Shown here: positions 25,649 to 34,768 of the stretch, piece by piece
How the letters are laid out: every line of letters starts with the position of its first letter
How positions within the stretch are numbered: position 1 is the first letter of the stretch
Assembly: GCA_019739215.1 (NCBI GenBank)
Contig: JAHHDR010000042.1
Coordinates: 62,001-126,000, forward strand
DNA from: Rhizobium sp.
Lineage (GTDB): Bacteria; Pseudomonadota; Alphaproteobacteria; Rhizobiales; Rhizobiaceae
Reading direction: 5' to 3'
Length of the DNA: 64,000 nt
Notes under the pieces: generated by a model
Databases searched by the model: none
Told to the model about the DNA's origin: nothing
Seen by the model: the letters and a program-made list of their open reading frames with translations, nothing else
Program-made: the position numbers and the translations under genes

Positions 25649-27244
25649 TTACTCTGCGATATCGACGCCGTCAAAGCGATGGATGCCGAGCGGATCCATG
25701 TGATAGCCGGTGACCTTCTTGCTGATCGGGCCATAGGCGACCGAGTGATCGAGCGTCGCCCAGGGCGCCTCGCGCTTGAAGACGACCTGCGCCTCTTCGT
25801 AGAGCTTGGTGCGCTCGGCGACATCGGACGTGATCTTGGCCTTCTTCACCAGCGCGTCATATTCCTCGTTGCACCACTGCGCGCGGTTGTTGCCGCCCAC
25901 CGCGTTGCAGCCGAGCAGCGTGTCGAGGAAGTTGTCCGGATCGCCATTGTCGCCGGTCCAGCCCAGGAGCACGGCACCGTCACGGTCCTTGGCCTTGGAC
26001 TTGTCGAGATATTCGGCCCATTCATAGGACACGATCTCGACTTCGACACCGGCCTTGGCAAAGTCGGCCTGGATCAGTTCGGCGGCGCGACGTGCGTTCA
26101 GCATGTAGGGACGCGAGACGGGCATCGCCCAGACCTTCATCTTCAGGCCGGAAACGCCCGCAGCCTCGAGAGCGGCCTTGGCGGCTTCCGGATCGTACTT
26201 GTCGTCTTCGATGGCGTCGTTATAGGACCAGATCGTCGGCGGGATCGGGTTCTTGGCGATCTGGGCCGCGCCCTGGAACACGGCGTCGACGATGGCCTGC
26301 TTGTTGATGGCCATGTTGAGCGCCTTGCGCACTTCAGCCTTGTCGAAAGGCGGCTGAAGAGCGTTGTAGGCGAGATAGGCGATGTTCAGGCCCGGCTGTT
26401 CGAGAACGGTGAGGTTCTCGTCCTTCTGCAGGTCGGCAACGTCAGCCGCGTTCGGATAGGGCATGATGTGGCATTCGCCAGCCTTCAACTTCTGCGCGCG
26501 GACAGCGGCATCCGTGGTGATGGCGAAGACGAGGTCGTCGATCTTCTGCTTGCCGTTCCAGTATTCGGCATGCGCCTTGTAGCGGATGACCGCATCCTGC
26601 TGGTAGGCGACAAAGGCGAATGGACCGGTGCCGAGCGGCATCTGGTTCATCTGCGCCATCTTTCCGTCGGCCTGCAGCTTGTCGGCATATTCCTTCGACA
26701 GGATCGAGGCGAAGTCCATGCCCATGTTGGCGAGGAACGGCGCTTCCGGCTTGTTGAGCGTGAACTTGACCGTCAAGTCATCGACCTTCTCGATGGTCTT
26801 GATCAGTTCCGGGAAGCCCATCCCGGCAAAGTATTCCCAGGCGGCACCCTCGACATACTTGTTCCAGGCATTGTCTGCCTTGTACTGGCGCTCGAAGGAG
26901 AAGATCACGTCGTCGGCGTTGAAGTCGCGGGTCGGCGTGAAGAATTCGGTGGTCTGGAACTTGACGCCCGGACGCAGCTTGAACGTGTAGGTCAGTCCAT
27001 CCTCGGAGATTTCCCAGCTTTCGGCGAGGCCCGGCTCGATCTCGGTGCCGCCATGCTTGAACTCGACGAGGCGGTTATAGACGGTGCGCGAGGACGCGTC
27101 GAACGTGGTGCCGGCAGTATAGAGTGCAGAGTCGAAGCCTTCGGGCGAACCTTCCGAGCAATAGACAAGTGTCTTTGCCGAGGCCGCGAAAGCGAATGTG
27201 GACATAATGGCGGTAGCAGCGAGGAGTGTCGCTATCTTTTTCAT
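25649..27244 (-). CDS. dppA: Dipeptide ABC transporter periplasmic binding protein
   Basis: SBP_bac_5-family protein of 531 residues, first gene of dppABCDF. Signal peptide residues 1-23 (cleavage at ASA). The mature protein opens with KTLVYCSEGSPEGFDSALYTAGTTFDASS, a DppA-like signature read from 24 on, and contains GLAESWEISEDGLTYTFKLR. The ATG at 27242-27244 follows AGGGGGAAAATC; the open frame extends further upstream without a better start. Substrate is likely dipeptides or haem/ALA-like dipeptide mimics as in E. coli DppA. Confidence 0.92.
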   Translation of the reverse strand: MKKIATLLAATAIMSTFAFAASAKTLVYCSEGSPEGFDSALYTAGTTFDASSRTVYNRLVEFKHGGTEIEPGLAESWEISEDGLTYTFKLRPGVKFQTTEFFTPTRDFNADDVIFSFERQYKADNAWNKYVEGAAWEYFAGMGFPELIKTIEKVDDLTVKFTLNKPEAPFLANMGMDFASILSKEYADKLQADGKMAQMNQMPLGTGPFAFVAYQQDAVIRYKAHAEYWNGKQKIDDLVFAITTDAAVRAQKLKAGECHIMPYPNAADVADLQKDENLTVLEQPGLNIAYLAYNALQPPFDKAEVRKALNMAINKQAIVDAVFQGAAQIAKNPIPPTIWSYNDAIEDDKYDPEAAKAALEAAGVSGLKMKVWAMPVSRPYMLNARRAAELIQADFAKAGVEVEIVSYEWAEYLDKSKAKDRDGAVLLGWTGDNGDPDNFLDTLLGCNAVGGNNRAQWCNEEYDALVKKAKITSDVAERTKLYEEAQVVFKREAPWATLDHSVAYGPISKKVTGYHMDPLGIHRFDGVDIAE

Positions 27245-27715
27245 GATTTTCCCCCTGGGTTGAATCCGCGCCGAGGCGTTCTGGCACGGTTGGCGCGAAT
27301 GGGACCGCATTTGCCGTTGAAAAGCAATATGACTTGCGGGAAATTTTTTCCAAAGGGTCAAAATTCAAATCCGGCCCGGCGTCCACCACGGGAAAGCGCG
27401 CAGCGGTTGCTGCGCAACGGGTCATGCGACCAGGGGCGCTTTGCCACCCGTTATACGGCCGTGGAATTTGAAAACCCCTCCTGGATTTTTTTTCTAACAA
27501 TTGCCACCCTCGCGAAACAGGCAGTGCGTACCGGGCGGTACAGGGGGTATTTCAAACCGAAGGCGCGTCACCTGTTACAATTTCGCCAAAGTCATCGAAG
27601 ATTCGCGTGAATGGGGCGAAAAAGTGATTCCGTTTTTGCCCCAGCCGGTTTAATGCCGGTGCATTCAGATATCTGCTTCGCCGGCGCCGCCGGCAACTTC
27701 GGGAAAGCCCCTCGC
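27245..27715. other. Intergenic region between dppA and a lipoprotein gene
   Basis: This 471 bp stretch separates divergent genes and should hold both promoters. I found no convincing gene in it. A small dyad GTACC-GGGC-GGTAC lies at 27528-27541, and an AT-rich run of T residues occurs around 27482-27495. Confidence 0.5.
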
Positions 27716-28120
27716 ATGAAGTTCCGTAGCCTCATTCTCTCCGCCCTGGGCCTCGCCCTGGCCGGCTGCTCCACTGTATCGATTTCCAACGATCCGCTTT
27801 CGGCGCGATGGGTTGGAAAGGAGGCTGGCAAGTTCTTCGCGGCTTATGGCCCGCCGGTCTCCGATGAGGAAGGCAGTTCCGCGACGACCTATGTCTGGCG
27901 CGGCGGCTACAAGACCGCGCGGATACCGACGCAGTATTCCGGCGAGGGCAAGGACCGCAAGGTCGTCGCCAAGGCCCGCACCGCCTATCTGGTCTGCCAG
28001 GTCAAGCTGGTCGTGGGCACGGACTACCGCATCAACTCGATCACGACGATGGTCGACAGGCCCGATCCGGACGGCGGTTCCAGCTGGTGCGAACGCACGC
28101 TGGACGCAGCCAAGAGCTGA
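27716..28120 (+). CDS. Small lipoprotein, function unknown
   Basis: A 134-residue protein with a lipoprotein signal peptide: MKFRSLILSALGLALAGC, lipobox LAGC with acylated Cys at residue 18. The mature part includes FFAAYGPPVSDEEGSSATTYVWRG read in the middle and two later cysteines, in YLVCQVKL and SWCERTL, which could form a disulfide. GGGAAAG precedes the ATG at 27716; the frame is open upstream but without conserved sequence. A strong terminator follows. Confidence 0.8.
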   Translation: MKFRSLILSALGLALAGCSTVSISNDPLSARWVGKEAGKFFAAYGPPVSDEEGSSATTYVWRGGYKTARIPTQYSGEGKDRKVVAKARTAYLVCQVKLVVGTDYRINSITTMVDRPDPDGGSSWCERTLDAAKS

Positions 28121-28155
28121 CCGGCATCGCCGGCCTTTGAAGACGATATGCGACA

Positions 28156-28183
28156 GGCCCGCCCGAACGGCGGGCCTTTTTTT
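28156..28183 (+). terminator. Strong rho-independent terminator
   Basis: GGCCCGCC (28156-28163) pairs with GGCGGGCC (28169-28176) across a five-base loop and is followed by seven T residues (28177-28183). It ends the lipoprotein transcript and argues against the photolyase gene starting upstream of 28238. Confidence 0.92.
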
Positions 28184-28237
28184 ATTGGAGGGTCTCTTCG
28201 GACAAATCCCGCGTGCGCGCCCCGGCGTATCCGAGAC

Positions 28238-29776
28238 ATGACCAAACTTCGGCTCATTCTCGGCGACCAGATTTCCGGCTCGATCGCTGCGCTGCGTGAC
28301 ATCGATCCCGCGACCGACTTGGTGATGATCTGCGAGGTCATGGAGGAAGCCACTTATGTGCGTCACCACAAGAAGAAGATCGCCTTCCTCTTCGCCGCGA
28401 TGCGGCATTTCGGCGAACGGCTGGCCGAACGCGGATGCAGCCTGCGCTATGTCCGGCTCGACGATCCCGGCAATCTCGGCAACCTGACCGCGGAAGTCGG
28501 CCGGGCGATTGGAGAACTGGGCGTGACGCGTCTGGTGGCGACCGAACCGGGCGAATATCGCGTGCTGGAGATGATGCGCACGTGGTCAGGCTTGTTCGGC
28601 ATCGACGTGGAGATCCGCGAGGACGACCGGTTCCTGTGTTCGATCGGCGAATTCCGGGCCTGGGCGCAGGATCGGAAGGAACTGCGGATGGAGTATTTCT
28701 ATCGCGAAATGCGCCGCCGCTACGATATCCTGATGGAACCAGGCGGCAAGCCCAGCGGTGGGCAGTGGAACTTCGACAAGGAGAACCGCAAGCCGCCGAA
28801 GAAGGGAGAACCGCTACCCGCGCGGCCGAGCCATCGCCGATCGGTGATCCTCGACGAGGTGCTCGACCTTGTCGACCGGCAATTCCCCGAACACTTCGGC
28901 ACGCTTCGCCCCTTCCACTATGCCGTGACCCGCAAGCAGGCGCTGATCGAACTTCGGCACTTCGTCGACCACGTCCTGAGCCGCTTCGGCGACTGGCAGG
29001 ATGCAATGCTGTCAGGCGAGCCCTATCTCTTTCATTCCCTTCTGTCGTCCTACCTCAATGCCGGCCTGCTGTTGCCGCTCGAAGTGTGCAAGCTTGCCGA
29101 GCAAGCCTGGCGCGACGGGCGCGCGCCGCTCAACGCCGTGGAAGGCTTCATCCGGCAGATCCTGGGCTGGCGGGAATATGTGCGCGGCATCTACTGGCTG
29201 GAAATGCCGGACTATGCCGACCGCAACGCGCTTGCGGCTTCGGAGCCCCTGCCCTGGTTCTACTGGAGCGGCGAAACCTCGATGGCCTGCATGGCGGAGG
29301 CGATCGCGCACACGCGCGACCATGCCTATTCGCATCACATCCAGCGGCTGATGGTGACCGGCAACTTCGCGCTCATCGCGGGGCTCGAACCGCGCGCTGT
29401 CTGCGAATGGTATCTCGCCGTCTATAGCGACGCCTATGAATGGGTGGAACTGCCAAACACGCTCGGCATGGCGCTCTATGGCGACGGCGGGCGAATGGCA
29501 TCGAAGCCCTATGCGGCGAGCGGCAAATATATCGACCGGATGAGCGATTTCTGCGACGGCTGCCGCTACGACCCAGCGGAGACGGTCGTCGAGGCCGCCT
29601 GCCCCTTCAACGCACTCTACTGGGATTTCCTCGCGCGCAACGAAGGCCGGCTCCGGGGCAATCCGCGGCTGGCCTACAGCTACAAGAACTGGGAGCGGAT
29701 GGCGGCTGAAAAGCGCGACCGGATCCGTGACAAGGCGGCCGAAAGCCTGAAGCACATGCGTGACGGCTTGCTGTAG
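28238..29776 (+). CDS. phrB: FeS-BCP class (6-4) photolyase, PhrB-like
   Basis: Light-dependent DNA repair flavoprotein of the prokaryotic (6-4) photolyase group that carries an iron-sulfur cluster. Four cysteines at C351, C439, C442 and C455 match the [4Fe-4S] ligands of Agrobacterium PhrB (C350, C438, C441, C454) with an offset of one. N-terminal LRLILGDQIS and the core RQILGWREYVRGIYW and HHIQRLMVTGNFALIAG are family signatures. At 512 residues the length is normal. The start at ATG 28238 lies after the upstream terminator. Confidence 0.93.
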   Translation: MTKLRLILGDQISGSIAALRDIDPATDLVMICEVMEEATYVRHHKKKIAFLFAAMRHFGERLAERGCSLRYVRLDDPGNLGNLTAEVGRAIGELGVTRLVATEPGEYRVLEMMRTWSGLFGIDVEIREDDRFLCSIGEFRAWAQDRKELRMEYFYREMRRRYDILMEPGGKPSGGQWNFDKENRKPPKKGEPLPARPSHRRSVILDEVLDLVDRQFPEHFGTLRPFHYAVTRKQALIELRHFVDHVLSRFGDWQDAMLSGEPYLFHSLLSSYLNAGLLLPLEVCKLAEQAWRDGRAPLNAVEGFIRQILGWREYVRGIYWLEMPDYADRNALAASEPLPWFYWSGETSMACMAEAIAHTRDHAYSHHIQRLMVTGNFALIAGLEPRAVCEWYLAVYSDAYEWVELPNTLGMALYGDGGRMASKPYAASGKYIDRMSDFCDGCRYDPAETVVEAACPFNALYWDFLARNEGRLRGNPRLAYSYKNWERMAAEKRDRIRDKAAESLKHMRDGLL

Positions 29777-29898
29777 AGGTGGATCAGGTGCGCCAAACGG
29801 GCGCAGCACCAGTATGTCGCGTTGACAGCCGTCAGGTTACGGGTTCACGCTTCCTGACGATTGTTCTATCTTCGTGAAACACAACAAGGAGACCGCCG

Positions 29899-31305
29899 AT
29901 GTGGGAATCCCTCGATGCAGCGATGCTGGCGCGACTGCAATTCGCGTTCACGGTGTCGTTCCACATCGTCTTTCCGGCGTTCTCCATCGGCCTGGCCAGT
30001 TACCTGGCCGTGCTGGAGGGTCTCTATCTCTGGACCAAGGACAAGGTCTACGAGGAGCTTTTCGACTTCTGGAAGGCGATCTTTGCCATCGCGTTCGGCA
30101 TGGGCGTCGTCTCCGGCATCGTGATGAGCTACCAGTTCGGCACCAACTGGAGCGTGTTCTCCGACAAGGCCGGCCCGGTGATCGGGCCGCTGATGGGCTA
30201 CGAGGTGCTTACCGCCTTCTTCCTCGAGGCCGGCTTCCTCGGCGTGATGCTGTTCGGCAAGAAGCGGGTCGGCCCAGGGCTACACTATTTCGCCACCCTG
30301 ATGGTGGCGCTCGGCACGCTGATCTCGGCGACCTGGATCCTCGCTGTCAATAGCTGGATGCAGACGCCGCAGGGCCATGGCATGAACGCCGAGGGCCAGT
30401 TCATTCCGCTCGACTGGTGGGCGATCATCTTCAACCCCTCCTTCCCCTATCGCCTCGTCCACATGGTGCTGGCGGCCTATCTGACAACGGCACTGGTGGT
30501 CGGCGCGGTCGGCGCCTGGCACCTGCTGGAGAAGACCGCCCCCGTGCGCTCCCGCCGCATGCTGTCGATGGCGATGTGGATGGTGGCCTGCACCGCCCCG
30601 ATCCAGATCTTCGCCGGCGACCTGCACGGGCTGAACACGCTGGAGCACCAGCCGGTCAAGGTGATGGCGATGGAGGGGCACTACGAGAGCCATCCCAATG
30701 GCGCGCCGCTCTATCTGTTCGGCATACCGAACGACAAGGAACAGCGGCTCGACTATGCGATCGGCATTCCCAAGCTCTCCAGCCTCATCCTCAAGCACGA
30801 CCTGAATGCGCCGCTCGACGGGCTGGACACGGTGCCTGATGACAAGCAGCCGCCGGTCATCGTGGTCTTCTGGTCATTCAGGGTGATGATCGCGCTGGGC
30901 TTCGCCATGCTCGGGCTTGGCCTGTTCAGCCTCTACTGTCGCTGGCGCGGGACATTCGACTCAAACCGACTTTTCCTGCGTTCGGCGCTGGTGATGGGCC
31001 CCGCGGGATTCGTGGCGGTGCTTGCCGGCTGGATCACGACGGAAGTCGGCCGGCAGCCCTATACGGTCTACGGGCTGCTGCTGACGGCAGATTCGCGATC
31101 GCCGATCGCCGCGCCCGCGGTTGCCGCCTCCCTGATCGCCTTCATCGTCGTCTATTTCTTCGTGTTCGGCGCCGGCATCTTCTACATTCTCCGGCTGATG
31201 AAGCGGTTGCCGCGCGATCCGCTGCCCGATCTCAACGAAGGTCCGACACGGTCCGCCGGCATCCATCCCGGTCCCGCACAGCAGGAGCCAAACCATGGTC
31301 ATTGA
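29899..31305 (+). CDS. cioA: Cytochrome bd-type quinol oxidase subunit I (CIO type)
   Basis: Haem-bearing subunit of a cyanide-insensitive quinol oxidase that reduces oxygen in the inner membrane. Haem ligand region FTVSFHIVFPAF (H22), quinol-binding GRQP motif in TTEVGRQPYTVYG and a short Q-loop (468 residues in total) indicate the CIO rather than the E. coli CydA long-loop subfamily. AAGGAG precedes the ATG. It overlaps cioB by 11 bases. No CydCD assembly genes are present nearby, as is usual for CIO operons. Confidence 0.94.
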   Translation: MWESLDAAMLARLQFAFTVSFHIVFPAFSIGLASYLAVLEGLYLWTKDKVYEELFDFWKAIFAIAFGMGVVSGIVMSYQFGTNWSVFSDKAGPVIGPLMGYEVLTAFFLEAGFLGVMLFGKKRVGPGLHYFATLMVALGTLISATWILAVNSWMQTPQGHGMNAEGQFIPLDWWAIIFNPSFPYRLVHMVLAAYLTTALVVGAVGAWHLLEKTAPVRSRRMLSMAMWMVACTAPIQIFAGDLHGLNTLEHQPVKVMAMEGHYESHPNGAPLYLFGIPNDKEQRLDYAIGIPKLSSLILKHDLNAPLDGLDTVPDDKQPPVIVVFWSFRVMIALGFAMLGLGLFSLYCRWRGTFDSNRLFLRSALVMGPAGFVAVLAGWITTEVGRQPYTVYGLLLTADSRSPIAAPAVAASLIAFIVVYFFVFGAGIFYILRLMKRLPRDPLPDLNEGPTRSAGIHPGPAQQEPNHGH

Positions 31306-32299
31306 TTACGCCTTCATCTGGGCTGCGCTGATCGCCTTCGCCGTGCTCGCCTATGTCATCCTCGACGGCTTCGACCTGGGCGTGGCGATCCTGTTTCCGT
31401 TCTTTCCCAAGAAGCACGACCGCGACGTGATGATGAACTCGGTGGCACCGGTCTGGGACGGAAACGAGACCTGGCTGGTGCTGGGCGGCGGAGGGCTGAT
31501 GGCCGTCTTCCCGCTGGCCTATGCGACGATCCTGCCGGCGCTCTATGCGCCGATCATCGCCATGCTGCTCGGGCTGATCTTCCGGGGCGTGGCGTTCGAA
31601 TACCGCTGGCGGACCAAGCGCTGGGAGCGGCTGTGGGACCGCGCCTTCACCTGGGGATCGGTCGTGGCCGCCTTCTCGCAGGGCGTGGCGCTCGGCGCCC
31701 TGGTCCAGGGCATACCCGTCGTCAACCGCGCCTATGCCGGCGGCTGGTGGGACTGGCTGACCCCGTTCTCGGTGGCGACCGGCATCGGGCTGGTGATCGG
31801 CTATGCCCTGCTCGGCGCCACCTGGCTGGTGATGAAGACGACAGGCGAATTGCTCGAGAAGGCGCGCCGGCTGGCGCTGATCTCGGCCATCGGCACGCTG
31901 GCCTGCATGGCGATCTTCAGCATCTGGACGCCATTCCTCGAGCCGATCTACCTGCAGCGCTGGTTCGGTTGGCCGACGGCGATCTTCTCGCTGGTGGTAC
32001 CGGCACTGGTTCTCGGCTGCTTCGCGATCCTGTTCTATGGCTTGCGGCAGGGGCGCGATGCCCGGCCCTTCCTGGCGGCGCTCGGCCTGTTCGTGCTCGG
32101 CTTCGCGGGTATCGGCATCAGCTTCTATCCCTACATGATCCCGGCGTCCGTGACGATCTGGGATGCGGCGGCGCCCGAATCGAGCCTCAAGTTCCTGTTG
32201 GCCGGCGCGGTGGTGCTGGTGCCGATGATCCTGGCCTATACCGCCTATTCCTACTGGGTGTTTCGCGGCAAGGTCGATCCCGAAGAGGGCTATCACTGA
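31295..32299 (+). CDS. cioB: Cytochrome bd-type quinol oxidase subunit II (CIO type)
   Basis: Second large subunit of the bd oxidase, 334 residues, eight to nine helices. The N-terminus carries AYVILDGFDLGVAILFPF and the MNSVAPVWDGNETWLVLGGGG signature. It overlaps cioA by 11 bases and shares its last base with the ATG of the following 35-codon gene. Confidence 0.94.
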   Translation: MVIDYAFIWAALIAFAVLAYVILDGFDLGVAILFPFFPKKHDRDVMMNSVAPVWDGNETWLVLGGGGLMAVFPLAYATILPALYAPIIAMLLGLIFRGVAFEYRWRTKRWERLWDRAFTWGSVVAAFSQGVALGALVQGIPVVNRAYAGGWWDWLTPFSVATGIGLVIGYALLGATWLVMKTTGELLEKARRLALISAIGTLACMAIFSIWTPFLEPIYLQRWFGWPTAIFSLVVPALVLGCFAILFYGLRQGRDARPFLAALGLFVLGFAGIGISFYPYMIPASVTIWDAAAPESSLKFLLAGAVVLVPMILAYTAYSYWVFRGKVDPEEGYH

Positions 32300-32406
32300 T
32301 GGCGGGGGAGACCGGACGGCGACTCATCTGGTTCGTGGCTCTCTGGGCGGGCGGCGTGCTCGCCGTCACGGCCGTCGGACTGGCGATCAAGCTCGTGCTG
32401 GCCTGA
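32299..32406 (+). CDS. DUF2474-type small subunit of the bd oxidase
   Basis: A 35-residue single-helix protein, MAGETGRRLIWFVALWAGGV at its start, whose ATG overlaps the cioB stop (TGATG). The pattern of a basic N-terminus, RLIWFVALWAGGV and a hydrophobic tail matches the DUF2474 proteins found at the 3' end of cioAB operons. By analogy with CydX it is likely a structural subunit of the oxidase; this is inference. Confidence 0.85.
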   Translation: MAGETGRRLIWFVALWAGGVLAVTAVGLAIKLVLA

Positions 32407-32537
32407 CGGGACGGGGCCTGCCTCAAACCTGCATCGAAACGACACGTTTTCGCGGCGACAACCTGGTAAATTTGCGGCGATTAACCAAGGCTCCCGCAAG
32501 GCATTGAATTGCGCCGCGTAGAGCGCATTGTCTGGTC

Positions 32538-32726
32538 ATGCAGACATTCGGAAAACGCCAGTACGGCCATATGGAACTCGATCCCTGGGTCCAGAAGAAG
32601 AAGCCTCGGGGCGAGATGGCGCGCGAGCGATCGGTGCCGTCCTCGCGGATCGCCGGTTATGTGATAGCGATGGTGATGGTGGGCGTGCTGGCCGTCGCCG
32701 GATTCGAGATCCTTGTCATGGCGTAA
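32538..32726 (+). CDS. Small single-helix membrane protein
   Basis: A 62-residue protein with a charged N-terminal half (DPWVQKKKPRGEMARERS) and one C-terminal helix (IAGYVIAMVMVGVLAVAGFEI). No clear Shine-Dalgarno precedes the ATG at 32538; an internal ATG at 32571 (MELDPW) is an alternative. It may be a hypothetical protein in its own transcript. Function unknown. Confidence 0.5.
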   Translation: MQTFGKRQYGHMELDPWVQKKKPRGEMARERSVPSSRIAGYVIAMVMVGVLAVAGFEILVMA

Positions 32727-32735
32727 ACCGTTCGG

Positions 32736-33434
32736 TCACTTGATTCGGACACAGGTTGTCTTGCGTCCCTGCGTGGCCTCCCTGATATCGAAACAGCCAG
32801 CCTTTTGCGCAAGTTTTTTGAGCGATGCGGTGCGGTAGTCTTTGAGTTTGAAGCCTGGCAGTTCTTGTGGGAGCTCGTTGCCCACGGCCGACAAATTGGC
32901 CCATCCGTTCTTCGCTGCATGCTTGTCAATCGCCCGTCGGATTGCCTGGATCACCGGCTCCAGTCGCAACTGTGGAAACACAACCACATTGGCGGGCGGT
33001 GCTGGCGGCATGATCTCCTGCATCGCGATAAAGCCGTGGCAGGCATTGCGCAGTCTTTCCGGCGCCTTGGGCCCGCAGCCGTAAACCGTCTTGCCCGCTT
33101 CCCGCAGCCGGATCGCAAGCGGCGTGAAATCGGCGTCGGACGAGACGAGGCAGAATCCGTCGACGATATCCTGGGCGAGGATGTCCATGGCGCCGATGAC
33201 CATTTCGATGTCGGTGGCATTGCTGCCGGTGGCCTGCGGGATCCGGCGTCCGAGGGATAGGGCATGGCGGTCCGCCGCTTCGGTCCATTTCCTCGACGAC
33301 AGTTGCGAACCGTAGACCGTCCGCACGGTCGCGTCGCCCAGCGCGGCGAGCGCCTCGAACAGCCGGTCGACGGCGTCGGCCGAGACGTTGTCACCATCGA
33401 TCAGCACGGCAAGTCTCGGATTTCGCGCGGCCAC
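32736..33434 (-). CDS. NYN-domain nuclease-like protein with C-terminal LOTUS (OST-HTH) domain
   Basis: A 232-residue protein. The N-terminal NYN/PIN-like domain has the acidic catalytic set: LIDGDN, SNATDIEMVIGAMD and VSSDADFTPLA. A C-terminal OST-HTH/LOTUS domain (about 155-230) contains LSAVGNELPQELPGFKLKDY. Such proteins are believed to bind and cut structured RNA. The GTG at 33432-33434 follows GGAG with seven intervening bases, which decides the start; an upstream TTG lacks a Shine-Dalgarno. Confidence 0.88.
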   Translation of the reverse strand: MAARNPRLAVLIDGDNVSADAVDRLFEALAALGDATVRTVYGSQLSSRKWTEAADRHALSLGRRIPQATGSNATDIEMVIGAMDILAQDIVDGFCLVSSDADFTPLAIRLREAGKTVYGCGPKAPERLRNACHGFIAMQEIMPPAPPANVVVFPQLRLEPVIQAIRRAIDKHAAKNGWANLSAVGNELPQELPGFKLKDYRTASLKKLAQKAGCFDIREATQGRKTTCVRIK

Positions 33435-33531
33435 GGCATGTCTCCAAAAAACCTGCCGCAAATCTATATCCAGAATTGCAATTTAACGATTGAAACTCTT
33501 CCGGTTGCTTAACCAGTCGTGAAGGCCAGGC

Positions 33532-34221
33532 TCATTCCGCCTGTTCGCCATCGATCGACTGGGCCGCGATGACGGACAGGTGCGACATGGGAAGGCCTGT
33601 CTCCTCCGCCCACTGGTTGAAGGCAGCCTGGATGGCCTTTCGCTCCGCCTTGCCGGAACCGTCCCGCGATATCGCGACACCGGCCTCCTTGAGGCAGGCG
33701 ACGACATCGCGCGAGATGATGAAATTGTCCTTGCCGATCGAGCGCAACACATACTGGCCGGTCGATCCGCCGAGCCGATCGCCACGTTTTGCGAGGAGGT
33801 CGTAGAGGCCGACGAGATCCGTCGAAGGCCAGTCCAGCAGGAAACGGACCGCGCTGCCGTGCTCGCGCGCGAGGCCGCTGACGAAGGCCGCGTTCTCCCT
33901 GATCGCATTGACCTTGGCGCCGTGGCGGATGATCCGCGCATCGCCCAGCAACTCGTGCCAGAACTCTTCGGGCTGGATATTGAGAAGGCCTGGGTCGAAG
34001 CCGAGGAAGGCCTCCTCGATCCCGGGCCATTTCTTTTCGACGACGGTCCAGGAAATGCCGGACGAGAAGATGTATTTCGCCATACTGGCCAGCAGCCGGT
34101 CGTCGCCGATGACAGCCCCGTCCGGTTTGCCGAGATATTCCGCAAGCCGCGCCTCGATCGCCTCCCTGCCCTTGCGAGCCTCGGCGCGCGCCCGGATCTC
34201 GCTGAATGCCCTGATCGCCAT
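33532..34221 (-). CDS. DNA-3-methyladenine glycosylase I family protein
   Basis: A 229-residue protein with the Tag-family layout: LASMAKYIFSSGISWTVVEKKWPGIEEAF, then FWHELLGDARIIRHGAKVNAIRENAAF. The Tag family removes alkylated adenine from DNA. The N-terminal zinc-binding cysteine of E. coli Tag is not evident, so this belongs to a divergent branch. The ATG at 34219-34221 follows GAGGGCAGGG. Confidence 0.8.
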   Translation of the reverse strand: MAIRAFSEIRARAEARKGREAIEARLAEYLGKPDGAVIGDDRLLASMAKYIFSSGISWTVVEKKWPGIEEAFLGFDPGLLNIQPEEFWHELLGDARIIRHGAKVNAIRENAAFVSGLAREHGSAVRFLLDWPSTDLVGLYDLLAKRGDRLGGSTGQYVLRSIGKDNFIISRDVVACLKEAGVAISRDGSGKAERKAIQAAFNQWAEETGLPMSHLSVIAAQSIDGEQAE

Positions 34222-34318
34222 GTCCCTGCCCTCAAGCCTTCGTGATTGTCGGTGCAATATCTACGTCGCGATACTATATTGGGCTCATCCGATAACAGAG
34301 AAGAGTTTGGAGGACCAC

Positions 34319-34768
34319 TTGCCAGGCTATCAGAAGAGCGCCGAGGCGATTTCGCGCCTGACGCCAGAACAATACCGCGTCACCCAGCAGAGCGGCACGG
34401 AGCGACCCGGCACCGGCGAACTGCTCTATAACAAGGATCCGGGGATCTATGTCGATATCGTTTCGGGGGAGCCGCTGTTCGCCTCCTCCGACAAGTTCGA
34501 GTCCGGTTGCGGCTGGCCGAGCTTCGTCAAGCCGATCGAGCCAGCCAATGTCGCCGAACTCCGGGACGTGACGCATGGCATGGTCCGGACCGAGGTCCGT
34601 TCGAAGCATGGCGACAGCCATCTTGGACATGTGTTTCCGGACGGTCCCCGCGACCGCGGCGGGCTGCGCTACTGCATCAATTCGGCCTCGCTCCGCTTTG
34701 TCCATCGTGACGACATGGAGGCGGAAGGCTATGGACGTTATCTCGACCAGGTGGAGGATGTGACATGA
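34319..34768 (+). CDS. msrB: Peptide-methionine (R)-S-oxide reductase
   Basis: Repairs methionine-R-sulfoxide. The catalytic cysteine is C119 in RYCINSASL and a possible resolving cysteine is C64 in GCGWPSF. The zinc-binding CxxC pairs of many MsrB proteins are absent. The start is TTG at 34319, chosen because TTGGAGGACCAC directly precedes it and homology begins there; upstream in-frame sequence overlaps the divergent glycosylase gene. It overlaps msrA by four bases (ATGA). Confidence 0.92.
   Translation: MPGYQKSAEAISRLTPEQYRVTQQSGTERPGTGELLYNKDPGIYVDIVSGEPLFASSDKFESGCGWPSFVKPIEPANVAELRDVTHGMVRTEVRSKHGDSHLGHVFPDGPRDRGGLRYCINSASLRFVHRDDMEAEGYGRYLDQVEDVT

Noticed and set aside
28148..28237. 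Upstream start for the photolyase
   Set aside because: The extension would read through a strong rho-independent terminator, and homology starts at the ATG at 28238.
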